A stretch of 64,000 nt of DNA from the NCBI RefSeq assembly GCF_031656215.1, contig NZ_CP134228.1, positions 1,364,001-1,428,000 on the forward strand, read 5' to 3'. The notes under the pieces were generated by a model. It ran no database searches. It worked only from the letters and a program-made list of their open reading frames with translations, and was not told the origin of the DNA. Source of the DNA: Mesorhizobium koreense. GTDB lineage: Bacteria > Pseudomonadota > Alphaproteobacteria > Rhizobiales > Rhizobiaceae. Each line of letters opens with the position of its first letter. Within the stretch, counting starts at the first letter, position 1. The position numbers were made by a program, and so were the translations under genes. Of this stretch, positions 1-8,758 are shown piece after piece.

Positions 1-108
1 TTCTTCAATAGGGAGGATGCGCCGCGGGACTTCTATCGCCTTGCCTATTCGTCGATCGACGCGTCCAAGATCGCCGAGGGGATCAGGCTGATTGCCAGCC
101 GGGTCTGA
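1..108 (+). CDS. C-terminal end of a PLP fold-type I aminotransferase or MocR-type regulator (partial)
   Basis: The first 108 bases read in frame for 35 codons to a TGA and end with FYRLAYSSI followed by KIAEGIRLIA. This tail is typical of class I/II PLP aminotransferases and of the aminotransferase domain of MocR/GntR regulators. The catalytic lysine and any N-terminal DNA-binding domain lie outside the window, so enzyme and regulator cannot be told apart. Because xsc follows on the same strand about 115 bases later, a TauR-like MocR regulator of taurine/sulfoacetaldehyde genes is an attractive guess, but it is inference from position only. Confidence 0.6.
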   Translation, partial: FFNREDAPRDFYRLAYSSIDASKIAEGIRLIASRV

Positions 109-224
109 TCTGGCGATATGGCGCGCGCAGACTGGCCCTACACCCCTCATTGCCCCCATCCCACTATGGTCGCGAGAGCAGCGCGCCGGTATGCGCGCGC
201 GATCCCATGGGAGCCCGACCGAAA

Positions 225-1991
225 ATGAAAATGACCACCGAAGAAGCTTTCGTCAAAGTGTTGCAGCGACACGGCATCAGGCATGCTTTCGGCATCATCG
301 GATCGGCTTTCATGCCCATTTCAGACTTGTTCCCCAAGGCCGGCATCACCTTCTGGGACTGCGCGCATGAAGGCTCCGGCGGCATGATGGCCGACGGCTA
401 CACCCGCGCCGGCGGCAAGATGTCGATGATGATCGCCCAGAACGGACCCGGCATCACCAACTTCGTCACGGCGGTCAAGACGGCCTACTGGAACCATACG
501 CCGCTTCTGCTCGTCACGCCGCAGGCGGCGAACAAGACGATCGGGCAGGGAGGCTTCCAGGAAGTCGAGCAGATGGCGCTGTTCAAGGATATGGTCGCCT
601 ATCAGGAGGAGGTACGCGATGCCTCGCGCATCGCCGAAGTCCTCAACCGCGTTATCCAGCATGCGAAGCGGGCTTCCGCGCCGGCCCAGATCAATGTGCC
701 GCGCGACCTATGGACCCAGGTGGTCGATATCGAGCTGCCGGCGATCGTCGATTTCGAGCGGCCGTCCGGTGAGGCGCAAGCGCTCGAAAAGGCCGCGGCA
801 CTTCTTTCCTCTGCCAGGTTTCCGGTCATCCTCAACGGCGCCGGCGTGGTGCTGGCCGGCGCGACCGGCGCCTCCATGGCGCTGGCCGAGCGTCTCGATG
901 CGCCGGTGGCCTGCGGCTACCAGCACAATGACGCCTTCCCGGGTTCGCACCCGCTTTTCGCCGGGCCGCTCGGCTATAACGGCTCGAAGGCAGCCATGCA
1001 GCTCATTGCCAAGGCCGATGTCGTGCTGGCGCTTGGCACGCGGCTCAATCCGTTTTCGACGCTCCCCGGATACGGCATCGACTATTGGCCGAAAAACGCG
1101 GCGATCATCCAGGTCGACATCAATCCGGACCGCATCGGCCTGACCAAGCCCGTCACCGTCGGCATCGTCGGTGACGCGAAGAAGGTCGCCGAAGGCATAT
1201 TGGCGCGTTTGTCAGACGCTGCCGGAGATACCGGCCGCGCCGAGCGCAAGGCGACGATCGCCCAGACCAAATCCGCCTGGGCGCAGGAACTCTCTTCGAT
1301 GGACCACGAGGAGGACGATCAAGGCACCACATGGAACGAACGCGCCCGCAAGGCCAAGCCCGACTGGATGAGCCCGCGCATGGCCTGGCGCGCCATCCAG
1401 AAGGCGCTGCCTCGCGACGCGATCATCTCCTCCGATATCGGCAACAATTGCGCGATTGGTAACGCCTATCCTTCGTTCGAAAAGGGACGCAAATATCTTG
1501 CGCCGGGCCTCTTCGGCCCGTGCGGCTACGGCCTGCCTTCCATCGTCGGCGCCAAGATCGCGTGCCCGGATACGCCGGTTGTCGGCTTTGCCGGCGACGG
1601 CGCCTTCGGCATCGCCTGCACCGAACTCACTGCCATCGGCCGCAAGGAATGGCCGGCAATCACCATGATCGTATTCCGCAACTATCAATGGGGCGCCGAG
1701 AAGCGCAATTCGACGCTGTGGTACGCGGACAATTTCGTCGGCACCGAACTCGATACGCAGGTCTCCTATGCCGGTATCGCCAAGGCTTGCGGCCTCGAGG
1801 GCGTACAGGCCTTCACCATGGAAGCGTTGACCGCTGCGCTCGACAAGGCAGTCGAAGACCAGATGAAGCATGGAAAGACGACGCTGATCGAGGCCATGAT
1901 CAATCAAGAACTCGGCGAGCCGTTCCGTCGCGACGCGATGAAGAAGCCAGTGGCGGTGGCCGGGATCGATCCGGCGGACATGCGCGACTGA
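225..1991 (+). CDS. xsc: Sulfoacetaldehyde acetyltransferase Xsc
   Basis: This thiamine-diphosphate enzyme desulfonates sulfoacetaldehyde with phosphate, giving acetyl phosphate and sulfite, in taurine, isethionate and related sulfonate catabolism. The protein is 588 residues, the usual Xsc length. The N terminus MKMTTEEAF and the block GIIGSAFMPISDLFP are characteristic of Xsc. The cofactor-activating Glu is in CAHEGSGG, and the ThDP/Mg motif GDGAFG runs on to the Asn of FRNYQWGAEKRN near residues 455-490. The open frame extends upstream to 150, but that extension does not look like Xsc, so I start at ATG 225; ATG 231 is a close alternative. ackA follows after 14 bases, so the two are probably co-transcribed. 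Confidence 0.95.
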   Translation: MKMTTEEAFVKVLQRHGIRHAFGIIGSAFMPISDLFPKAGITFWDCAHEGSGGMMADGYTRAGGKMSMMIAQNGPGITNFVTAVKTAYWNHTPLLLVTPQAANKTIGQGGFQEVEQMALFKDMVAYQEEVRDASRIAEVLNRVIQHAKRASAPAQINVPRDLWTQVVDIELPAIVDFERPSGEAQALEKAAALLSSARFPVILNGAGVVLAGATGASMALAERLDAPVACGYQHNDAFPGSHPLFAGPLGYNGSKAAMQLIAKADVVLALGTRLNPFSTLPGYGIDYWPKNAAIIQVDINPDRIGLTKPVTVGIVGDAKKVAEGILARLSDAAGDTGRAERKATIAQTKSAWAQELSSMDHEEDDQGTTWNERARKAKPDWMSPRMAWRAIQKALPRDAIISSDIGNNCAIGNAYPSFEKGRKYLAPGLFGPCGYGLPSIVGAKIACPDTPVVGFAGDGAFGIACTELTAIGRKEWPAITMIVFRNYQWGAEKRNSTLWYADNFVGTELDTQVSYAGIAKACGLEGVQAFTMEALTAALDKAVEDQMKHGKTTLIEAMINQELGEPFRRDAMKKPVAVAGIDPADMRD

Positions 1992-2005
1992 GGCATTTCG
2001 AGGCG

Positions 2006-3181
2006 ATGGCACGCGGCGGACGCTCCAGCGGCATTCTCGTCTTCAACGCCGGATCGTCCTCAATCAAGTTCGCCTTGTTCGACGATGCGTTTCGACGCGG
2101 ATTGTCCGGATTGGCGGACGCGATCGGCGGTGACGGACGCCTTAATGTAGGTGGAAATGAAAGAGCGGCGCGTTTCGCCCACCATGCCAACGCGCTCGAC
2201 GCGATCCTAGAGGAACTGGACCATCATGGGATACGCCTCGACACCCTTGCGGGGGTAGCGCATCGCGTCGTTCATGGCGGCCGGGCCCTGACCAAAACAT
2301 GCCGGCTCACCGCGAAAGCGATCGCCGAGATCGAGGCCTGCGTACCGCTGGCGCCGCTGCATAATCCTCACAATCTGGCGCTCATCCGGGCCGTTTCGGA
2401 TGCCGCGCCGGACCTGCCGCAATATGCCTCCTTCGACACGGCTTTCCATGCGAGCAATCCGGAAGTGGCGCTGCGCTACGCCATACCGGAGAAAGAGGAT
2501 GGCAAGGGGATAAGGCGTTATGGATTCCACGGCATTTCCTTCGCCGGCCTGACACGGCAATTGCCCGAAATCACTGGACACCCGCTACCCGCCAGGCTTC
2601 TGGCTTTCCATCTCGGCAATGGAGTGAGCCTTTGCGCCATTCGCGACGGCTGTTCCGTGGCGACAACGATGGGCTATTCACCGCTCGACGGGCTCACCAT
2701 GGGAACACGGGCGGGCAGCATCGACGGTAATGCCGTGCTGCGCCTCGCATCGGATTACGGTATCGAGGAAGCAGCGCGGCTCCTCAACCGAGAAAGCGGA
2801 TTGCGAGGCCTTGGCGGCCATTCCGACATGCGCGCGCTCCACGCGGCAAAGACGCCCGAAGCCGCCTTCGCCATCCGGCATTTCTGCTATTGGGCGACGC
2901 GACACGCCGGCTCGATGATGGCAGCGATGGGCGGTCTCGACGCACTCGCATTCACCGGCGGGATCGGTGAGAATGATGCCGCCATTCGTGCCGCAATCAT
3001 GGACGGCATGGCATGGACCGGCCTTGTGGCTCGTAGGGCTGGCGATACGGAGGAAGGCCCTCGTCTCCATCAGCCCGATTCCTCCGTCGAGGCATGGATC
3101 GTTCCCGCCGACGAGGAAACCACGATTGCGCGCGACGCTGCGGCATTGATTGCCAGCTTGCCTGCAGCAGATCCGGCATAA
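2006..3181 (+). CDS. ackA: Acetate kinase
   Basis: Cytosolic acetate/propionate kinase of the ASKHA fold, which interconverts acetyl phosphate plus ADP with acetate plus ATP. The protein is 391 residues, normal for the family. It carries the N-terminal phosphate-binding motif NAGSSSIKF, the YGFHGISF block, the TMGTRAGSIDGN segment and a C-terminal FTGGIGEND adenosine-binding motif. The frame is open far upstream inside xsc, but family homology begins just after ATG 2006, 14 bases past the xsc stop. Directly after xsc it would use the acetyl phosphate that Xsc makes. Many Xsc operons carry phosphotransacetylase at this point, so the kinase suggests acetate release with ATP gain. Confidence 0.93.
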   Translation: MARGGRSSGILVFNAGSSSIKFALFDDAFRRGLSGLADAIGGDGRLNVGGNERAARFAHHANALDAILEELDHHGIRLDTLAGVAHRVVHGGRALTKTCRLTAKAIAEIEACVPLAPLHNPHNLALIRAVSDAAPDLPQYASFDTAFHASNPEVALRYAIPEKEDGKGIRRYGFHGISFAGLTRQLPEITGHPLPARLLAFHLGNGVSLCAIRDGCSVATTMGYSPLDGLTMGTRAGSIDGNAVLRLASDYGIEEAARLLNRESGLRGLGGHSDMRALHAAKTPEAAFAIRHFCYWATRHAGSMMAAMGGLDALAFTGGIGENDAAIRAAIMDGMAWTGLVARRAGDTEEGPRLHQPDSSVEAWIVPADEETTIARDAAALIASLPAADPA

Positions 3182-3359
3182 GATGGCAGCTCTGGACCGA
3201 AATGTGCGATATATCGTGCTTGGCCAGACAGCCTGCGGCTATCGTCAGGACCGCGTACTTCTGCCACCAGGCAAAGTCACGCGCCCGGTAGTGGCGATTT
3301 TAACTATTTCAGCCAGATAGGTGTCGGAACAAGATTGGTGCGAAATCGTACGCTAACCG

Positions 3360-5465
3360 TCAGCCACCAATCGGGCGCCGCTCCGTCCCGATACCCGACC
3401 GGAATGTCATCCGGCCTCCGCCGGCTCTCGTTTCACCGGGTCTTGGAGGCGGATAGCCTCGGTCCTGACCGGCAGCCGCATATTGTATAGCTGCGCGGTC
3501 GCCGGCGCGGCCGCTCGAAAGCTCGTCGGCGACCCATCGAGCCGCACATGGCGAAGCGACGCTTGTTCCGTTCATCGCTACCATCGATCCGCAATGAGAG
3601 CCGGCACTCAGGACGCCGCTCAGAACCGCTGACTCATCCGTTGCCAGGGCGGCATCCGGCCCGCAGCGCTCAGGTTCGGATGACCCGGGCAGCCGTGCAT
3701 TGGGGTTCGGGGATATCGGCCCGGCAGAGGAGTAGTCGGCAATCTTGCCATTGCAATATACCAATCCGGCCGCGACGATCGGCAGTTGACCACAGGCGAA
3801 ACCGCTCAGCGTGCCGGCGCGTTGGACCATGCAACCAGAACCGTGCACGCCTCTCCCGGTCGCGTTCCCCGGGTCGATGGGCAAGGGACGTCCCTCGTCA
3901 TCGTACCGACGATAGTCGGGATGGTCGAAATAGGATTGCCGTCCGAACGGCCGGAATCCGGGTAACCGCTCGTCCCGTTCGATCCAGGCTTCAATGGCCT
4001 CGTTTGGAGCTAGATCGCCGTTGACAACAGCCACCGTCCATACCCCCGACGGTGCGACCGGCTCGACTTCGGCTTCGCTCGCAGTAGGCACTATGTCGAT
4101 CTGAAAAAGTCCTCGACTTGTTGGATAGCCTACATAGACATAGGTGAGCGTGGCGATCACATCTCTTCCACCAGACAGGGTGAATTCCGCCGATCTGTCG
4201 CTCTCCTTGCCCGACCTGAGCACAGGACTCGTTTGGCCACTAGGGGCAGTTACGCAGACTTCGGCAAGCGGAACGCCTTCCTTTCGGAAAGGCAACCAGA
4301 GAAAGAGACTATTCGACGTCCGATCGTCCGGGAGTATGCGCCAGAAGAGCTTTTGGGTATGACCCCCATTGGAAGCGGGCGTCGCTACATTGGAAAACGC
4401 CACGCGAGCATGCGTACGGCTCAGATTCCCGTTCCCTGCCGGCAGAACGGCACGAACTATCCGGTCTTTCGATTCTCCGTACAGCTTGAGATCAATGCTT
4501 CGCTCGACGAGCCCCGTTCCGTCATGCGGCCCGGCAAAATTGCCATAGCTGAAGTTTATTACGAGGGGTCTGATTACCTTGTCTCTATCTATTACCAATT
4601 TCGATTGCTTCATTACGTAGTCCAAGGCGAGCCACAGATAAGGCTCCAGTCCAGAAGGGCTTGTGTCGGCGACGACATAGGTCGGCAGCGAAACGCAAAC
4701 GATCGGACGCTCGTCATCCTTTTCCCCCGGCTTGTAGCCGGCGGCGATACCCATCACGTGAGTGCCGTGTGAGGTACGCAGAGCGGTCGGCTTGAAAGAT
4801 CCTGTCCTGAAGTCGAGCATTCCCGCCAGGGAATAAAACTTGTCTTCATCGAGCTGGCCGTCTTCGGTGCACCGAGCCAGCAGCGCTTCGATCTGGCTTC
4901 CGTCCAGGAATACACCAAGGTCGATCCCGCCCGTCATCGGATCGGCTCTCACGTCCATAATCCATGCAGACAAAACCCTGGATCGCGTCGGACACTCTTT
5001 GCGGAACAACTCATGTGCAAACGCAATGCCATTGTCGATGACCGCCATTGTTACGGCAGAGCCAGACCAGGAAGTGGCTGCGCCCTTCGGCATCTGATAA
5101 TGCGAGCCGGTTATCTGAGTATGGCGGGAAGTATTTGGTACCGGCGCGCCAAGTACGAGGCGGCGGATCGTGTCGTTTCTTCTGTTCATGTCGGTGATGA
5201 ACGAACGGCGCACGAAAATCGTGAATGCTGCTCCCTTCCGGCGGCGATCGGCCTCGTCGTAGATCTCTGGCACGATGAGATCGTCCGCATCCTCCCGCGC
5301 GTTGGCTAGCTCTTCCAGATCCCTTTCGTCTTCCAACTCGATCAGCGCTGGCCACCAGGTGTTCTCGAATGTCCCTTCCCGAGAGAACCTCTCCATCGCG
5401 GATGTCCGGAATTCCGCCTTCGGGTCCATGAATTCGATATCGAGATCGCTCCAGCTGTAGTCCAT
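3360..5465 (-). CDS. Subtilisin-like (S8 family) serine peptidase
   Basis: The protein has 701 residues and all three parts of the subtilase triad. Asp is in AVIDNG near residue 144 (DNG where DTG or DSG is usual), His in SHGTHVMGIAAG near 233, and Ser in MNGTSVASP near 635, with an oxyanion-hole-type Asn in PAGNGN near 345. I see no signal peptide or membrane helix, so it is probably cytoplasmic or exported by an unrecognised route. Long insertions between His and Ser make it larger than simple subtilisins. It is the last gene of a three-gene minus-strand group (cyclase-TPR, PAP2, peptidase), 34 bases after the PAP2 gene. Its substrate is unknown; processing or activation of a neighbour product is possible. 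Confidence 0.85.
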   Translation of the reverse strand: MDYSWSDLDIEFMDPKAEFRTSAMERFSREGTFENTWWPALIELEDERDLEELANAREDADDLIVPEIYDEADRRRKGAAFTIFVRRSFITDMNRRNDTIRRLVLGAPVPNTSRHTQITGSHYQMPKGAATSWSGSAVTMAVIDNGIAFAHELFRKECPTRSRVLSAWIMDVRADPMTGGIDLGVFLDGSQIEALLARCTEDGQLDEDKFYSLAGMLDFRTGSFKPTALRTSHGTHVMGIAAGYKPGEKDDERPIVCVSLPTYVVADTSPSGLEPYLWLALDYVMKQSKLVIDRDKVIRPLVINFSYGNFAGPHDGTGLVERSIDLKLYGESKDRIVRAVLPAGNGNLSRTHARVAFSNVATPASNGGHTQKLFWRILPDDRTSNSLFLWLPFRKEGVPLAEVCVTAPSGQTSPVLRSGKESDRSAEFTLSGGRDVIATLTYVYVGYPTSRGLFQIDIVPTASEAEVEPVAPSGVWTVAVVNGDLAPNEAIEAWIERDERLPGFRPFGRQSYFDHPDYRRYDDEGRPLPIDPGNATGRGVHGSGCMVQRAGTLSGFACGQLPIVAAGLVYCNGKIADYSSAGPISPNPNARLPGSSEPERCGPDAALATDESAVLSGVLSAGSHCGSMVAMNGTSVASPCAARWVADELSSGRAGDRAAIQYAAAGQDRGYPPPRPGETRAGGGRMTFRSGIGTERRPIGG

Positions 5466-5499
5466 GCCAATCCCCTTTCGTTCGAGCGCAACCGGGACG

Positions 5500-6618
5500 T
5501 CAGGCCCACTCCTCCTTTGCTCGTTCCCACAGCCATCTCAGAAGGGGGGATCCGGCCGATATCATTGCCGGGTCAGCGGTGATCTGGGTTGCCCAGCGGA
5601 CAACTTCTTGCTGCGTGTCGTTGCCAACGTCGTAAAGATGATTCCAATAGAAATCCTCATCACCGGAAAATGCCACGCCGTCGAACAACCAGCCGATGAA
5701 TGGAACCGGAAACGCTCGTGGATCGCCGCAACGCGCATACAGGTACTTGGCAAGGGTAAGCCCGAGAACGCAGCCGGCGATGCTATCGACCGGAAAATGA
5801 AGCCCCGCAACGGTCCGATTGATCGCGATCCGGGCGGCCTGCCGCATCAACATCTTGCCGAACTCGATGTCATTGTAAGGGTATTTGCCTATTTCCCGCA
5901 TCAACAACCACAGCAATCGGGCCATGGTGAAGGACTCCGTCGAATGTCCGCTTGGCAAGGATGCGTGAGGTGGCGTCCAGATCATCGGCTGAATTTGAGC
6001 CGAATATTCGAAAGGCCGCTTGCAACGCAGCGCGTATTTGAACCGCATTTCCACGAGGTTGGCCAGCGTCTGCGCAATGGACAGCAGCTCCAGTGTATAC
6101 GGTGTTCTTGATGGATCCATATACAATATCGACCGAAGAAATTCGGACGGTGTCTTAAGTTGAGAAAGTATCTCCGCTATGCGGTCCTGCCGTAAATCAG
6201 AATAATTTGCGACCATGTTAAGCTGCTGTCGAAAAGCAGCTTCGGCAGGTCGCGTCATGTCGACGAGCGGCGCTTTGGCGGCCTCTGCTCTGTTCTCCCT
6301 GTGCCAGAGATGCGCCTTGTAGGATCCCGCGTCGTAGTAAAAGCCAAGACATGATGCCAATTCGAAAACGAAAAGGCTTGATCGTATCGTCGGGCCAAGC
6401 CCCGCCAGTGCTTCCACATCCTCCGGATTGTTCTCGGCGATTGCGACACCGACCTCTTTCCAGGTTCCGGCGATTCCATCGCGATTGGTGATCAGGCCCT
6501 CGACGATAATCGGATCATCTTGCGGTCCGGAACTGGCGAATCCACTAAATCCGGAAAATCCGCTGAAGCCTGAGAACCCGCTGAAGCCGCTCTCGGGCCC
6601 ACCACCTTCAACTGGCAT
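5500..6618 (-). CDS. PAP2 / vanadium-haloperoxidase-fold protein with N-terminal GFS repeats
   Basis: The 372-residue product carries the three phosphate/vanadate-binding motifs of the PAP2 superfamily: CKRPFEY, LPSGHST and NRTVAGLHFPVDSIAG. The overall style, soluble and without clear transmembrane helices, resembles vanadium-dependent haloperoxidase-like proteins more than membrane PAP2 phosphatases. The N terminus has five consecutive GFS tripeptides plus GFA (residues 11-28), a low-complexity tail. ATG 6618 is preceded by GGGAGGG eight bases upstream, so I prefer it to the GTG at 6627. It lies between the cyclase gene (45 to 54 bases away) and the subtilase and is probably co-transcribed with both. 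Whether it is a phosphatase or a haloperoxidase cannot be decided from motifs alone. Confidence 0.8.
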   Translation of the reverse strand: MPVEGGGPESGFSGFSGFSGFSGFSGFASSGPQDDPIIVEGLITNRDGIAGTWKEVGVAIAENNPEDVEALAGLGPTIRSSLFVFELASCLGFYYDAGSYKAHLWHRENRAEAAKAPLVDMTRPAEAAFRQQLNMVANYSDLRQDRIAEILSQLKTPSEFLRSILYMDPSRTPYTLELLSIAQTLANLVEMRFKYALRCKRPFEYSAQIQPMIWTPPHASLPSGHSTESFTMARLLWLLMREIGKYPYNDIEFGKMLMRQAARIAINRTVAGLHFPVDSIAGCVLGLTLAKYLYARCGDPRAFPVPFIGWLFDGVAFSGDEDFYWNHLYDVGNDTQQEVVRWATQITADPAMISAGSPLLRWLWERAKEEWA

Positions 6619-6672
6619 GACAGGCACCCTCCCATCCGGCCCCGTAATTCCCAGCCTATATCCGGACTATAT

Positions 6673-8466
6673 TCAGCCGGGAACTCCAGCTTGCCGCATC
6701 GTATCTGCGAAGTACCGGCCTACATCAAATTGGGCGCTCGGCGACCGCTCCATCCAACTTGTGATCGTCAGATCCGGTTCGAGGTCAAGCAATTGTCGGA
6801 CCGTCCTTTGCGCGCCGGTGATATCTCCGAGTCGCATTTGGGCGACCGTCTTCACGCGAAGGGTGGAGGTGTGAATGCGGTTGGCGCGCAGCGAATGTTC
6901 CGCTAGGTTCAGGGCACGTCGATTGTCACCCGCGGCAATGCAGGCCGATGCGGCCAACGACAGGAAGTAATATCTGTTGGGGTCGCGCGGGGCGAGGTGA
7001 AGCGCCCGTTCGGCGTCGCGCACAGCCAGATCGCCATCGCCACGAAAGGCGTTCAGCGTTCCACGCAATAAGCGGGCCGTGGCATCATTTGGGCTGTAAT
7101 CGAGAGCAGCGTCATAGCGGTCCTCTGCATCGTCCAGCCGATGCAACAGGCTGGTTAGTACGGATCCTTCGGCGATGAGGGCCGGAACATTCGTCGGATC
7201 TATATCGAGGGCGCGCTTCGTGTTTTGCAAAGCAATCTGTCCCTCGGCTTTAGGCGAGTCGGTCCAGCCTTGCTGAACACGCAGCACGTGCCATCGCGCC
7301 ATCCATGCTCTGGGCGATGGAAGATTGGGCGACCGTTCGATCAAAGTTTCGAGAAGGTCTCGAGCGAAATTGAAGTCGCGCGCGGACAGCCGATGCATAA
7401 GGGTAACCGCGCCGATCAGAAGCGAATGTCCTTCGAGCGTGGGCATCGGGTTTTCCATGGCTCGACTGACCTCGGCCGCACAGATGGCGCGATGGATGCT
7501 ATGCGCAAGCTCCAAGGTTGCACTGGCGTCGGCCATCAGGTCGTTGATGTGAGCTTGCAAATGATTGGCCCATATGACCCGGCTCGTAGCGACTTCCGCC
7601 AATTCCAGATCCACGACCATATTTTCGTGACCGCTATAGGTCCCCGACAGAACGAAGCCGGCGTTCAACGCGCTGCCTATCTCGGCAAGCGATGCGCGGC
7701 GCATCCGAAAGCCGGAGCTGGACAGGCGCGAAATTACATTGACCTCGGCCGATGTGGACAAAGCCACGATAAGGTTCTCGGCCAGCACCTCGCCAAGCGG
7801 AAAATTATCGCGGGAACGGTCCCGGGTAATGAGCGGAATGACTGCAATAGTCGGCAACAGGTCCTCGTGCCGTATCACGGGCATTATTCGATTGAACGCC
7901 CCAACCGGATGCACTCGATAAGCGTGAATTGGTGCTTCAACATTGCGAAGGTGACATGCGCCGATATCCTCGAATTCGGCGTCGAGTTCGCTGGAAAGCT
8001 GATCGCGCAGATCGGCGGTCGCCACAATCTCGCCTGGCTGAGCGACTCCGAGAAGCCGGGCGGCGATATTTACGTGTCGACCATAGATATCGGTATGGCC
8101 ATGATGAATGATGTCGCCGAAATCGAGTCCAATTCTAACCTGCAAGCGCCGTTCTCGCGCTATACCGAGGTTTTGCGTCTCGATCGCCTTCAAGATGGCG
8201 AATGCGGCGAAGACAGCGTTACTCGCTTCGTCGAATTCGACAAGCGCTCCATCTCCGAGCGTCTTTATGAGGCGACCGTTATTTCCAGGGATGATTTTCT
8301 GCTGGAGGTTGTCAACAAACCGCAACCAGGTTCGCAGCGTGCCCTCTTCGTCAGCCTCGACAAGACGGACGGAGTCGGCAACGTCGACAAAAAGGACCGC
8401 TTCGCTCGCCCTTTCGAACTCGTCAAACGCTGCACGTTGTGGCTTGCCGAACAGAGCTTGGGTCAT
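6673..8466 (-). CDS. Class III adenylate/guanylate cyclase with TolB-like region and TPR repeats
   Basis: The N-terminal ~190 residues form a class III nucleotide cyclase catalytic domain. The two metal-binding Asp residues are in FVDVADS and KTLGDGAL, and the transition-state Asn and Arg are in HVNIAARL, so it looks catalytically competent. A region beginning PTIAVIPL resembles the TolB-N-like segment (FlgO-like) often found in rhizobial cyclases, and tetratricopeptide-type helical repeats fill the C-terminal part (for example around AERALHLAPRDPNRYYF). ATG 8466 begins family homology; a GTG at 8511 is possible. A CRP-type box lies upstream at 8609-8624. The PAP2 and subtilase genes follow downstream, so this is probably the first gene and signalling component of the group. 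Confidence 0.85.
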   Translation of the reverse strand: MTQALFGKPQRAAFDEFERASEAVLFVDVADSVRLVEADEEGTLRTWLRFVDNLQQKIIPGNNGRLIKTLGDGALVEFDEASNAVFAAFAILKAIETQNLGIARERRLQVRIGLDFGDIIHHGHTDIYGRHVNIAARLLGVAQPGEIVATADLRDQLSSELDAEFEDIGACHLRNVEAPIHAYRVHPVGAFNRIMPVIRHEDLLPTIAVIPLITRDRSRDNFPLGEVLAENLIVALSTSAEVNVISRLSSSGFRMRRASLAEIGSALNAGFVLSGTYSGHENMVVDLELAEVATSRVIWANHLQAHINDLMADASATLELAHSIHRAICAAEVSRAMENPMPTLEGHSLLIGAVTLMHRLSARDFNFARDLLETLIERSPNLPSPRAWMARWHVLRVQQGWTDSPKAEGQIALQNTKRALDIDPTNVPALIAEGSVLTSLLHRLDDAEDRYDAALDYSPNDATARLLRGTLNAFRGDGDLAVRDAERALHLAPRDPNRYYFLSLAASACIAAGDNRRALNLAEHSLRANRIHTSTLRVKTVAQMRLGDITGAQRTVRQLLDLEPDLTITSWMERSPSAQFDVGRYFADTMRQAGVPG

Positions 8467-8608
8467 CTGAAACCCGGTCACGGTTCCCAGCCGCCCCACC
8501 AGCCAATACACTACCGAATACCAAGTGTTTTTTCCACTTATTTTTATGAATGAAATATATTCGACAGAAAAGGAGACTTGAATAGAATAAATATGAAATA
8601 GTTATATA

Positions 8609-8624
8609 TGTGATCAAAATTACA
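8609..8624. promoter_or_regulatory. Candidate CRP/cAMP-receptor box upstream of the cyclase-PAP2-subtilase genes
   Basis: The sequence TGTGA-TCAAAA-TTACA matches nine of the ten conserved bases of the classical CRP palindrome TGTGA-N6-TCACA. It sits in a conspicuously AT-rich stretch (about 8520-8640), roughly 145 bases upstream of the cyclase ATG at 8466. The 292-base gap 8467-8758 holds no convincing gene. If real, a cAMP-binding regulator would control the gene that makes cyclic nucleotide. Confidence 0.5.
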
Positions 8625-8758
8625 CGTGTACTTCAGCCGTTTTCCGACCAACTGATCTGGAATCGTATCGTGTTTTCATCGCGCCTGGGTTTCTAGGCAG
8701 TTTGGACAGATTGGATCAAGGAGAGCAGCGCCGCAATCCTCGATTATCAGCGCCCTCC

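Noticed and set aside
150-224. N-terminal extension of the xsc frame
   Set aside because: The translation MPPSHYGRESS... does not resemble Xsc, and homology begins exactly at ATG 225.
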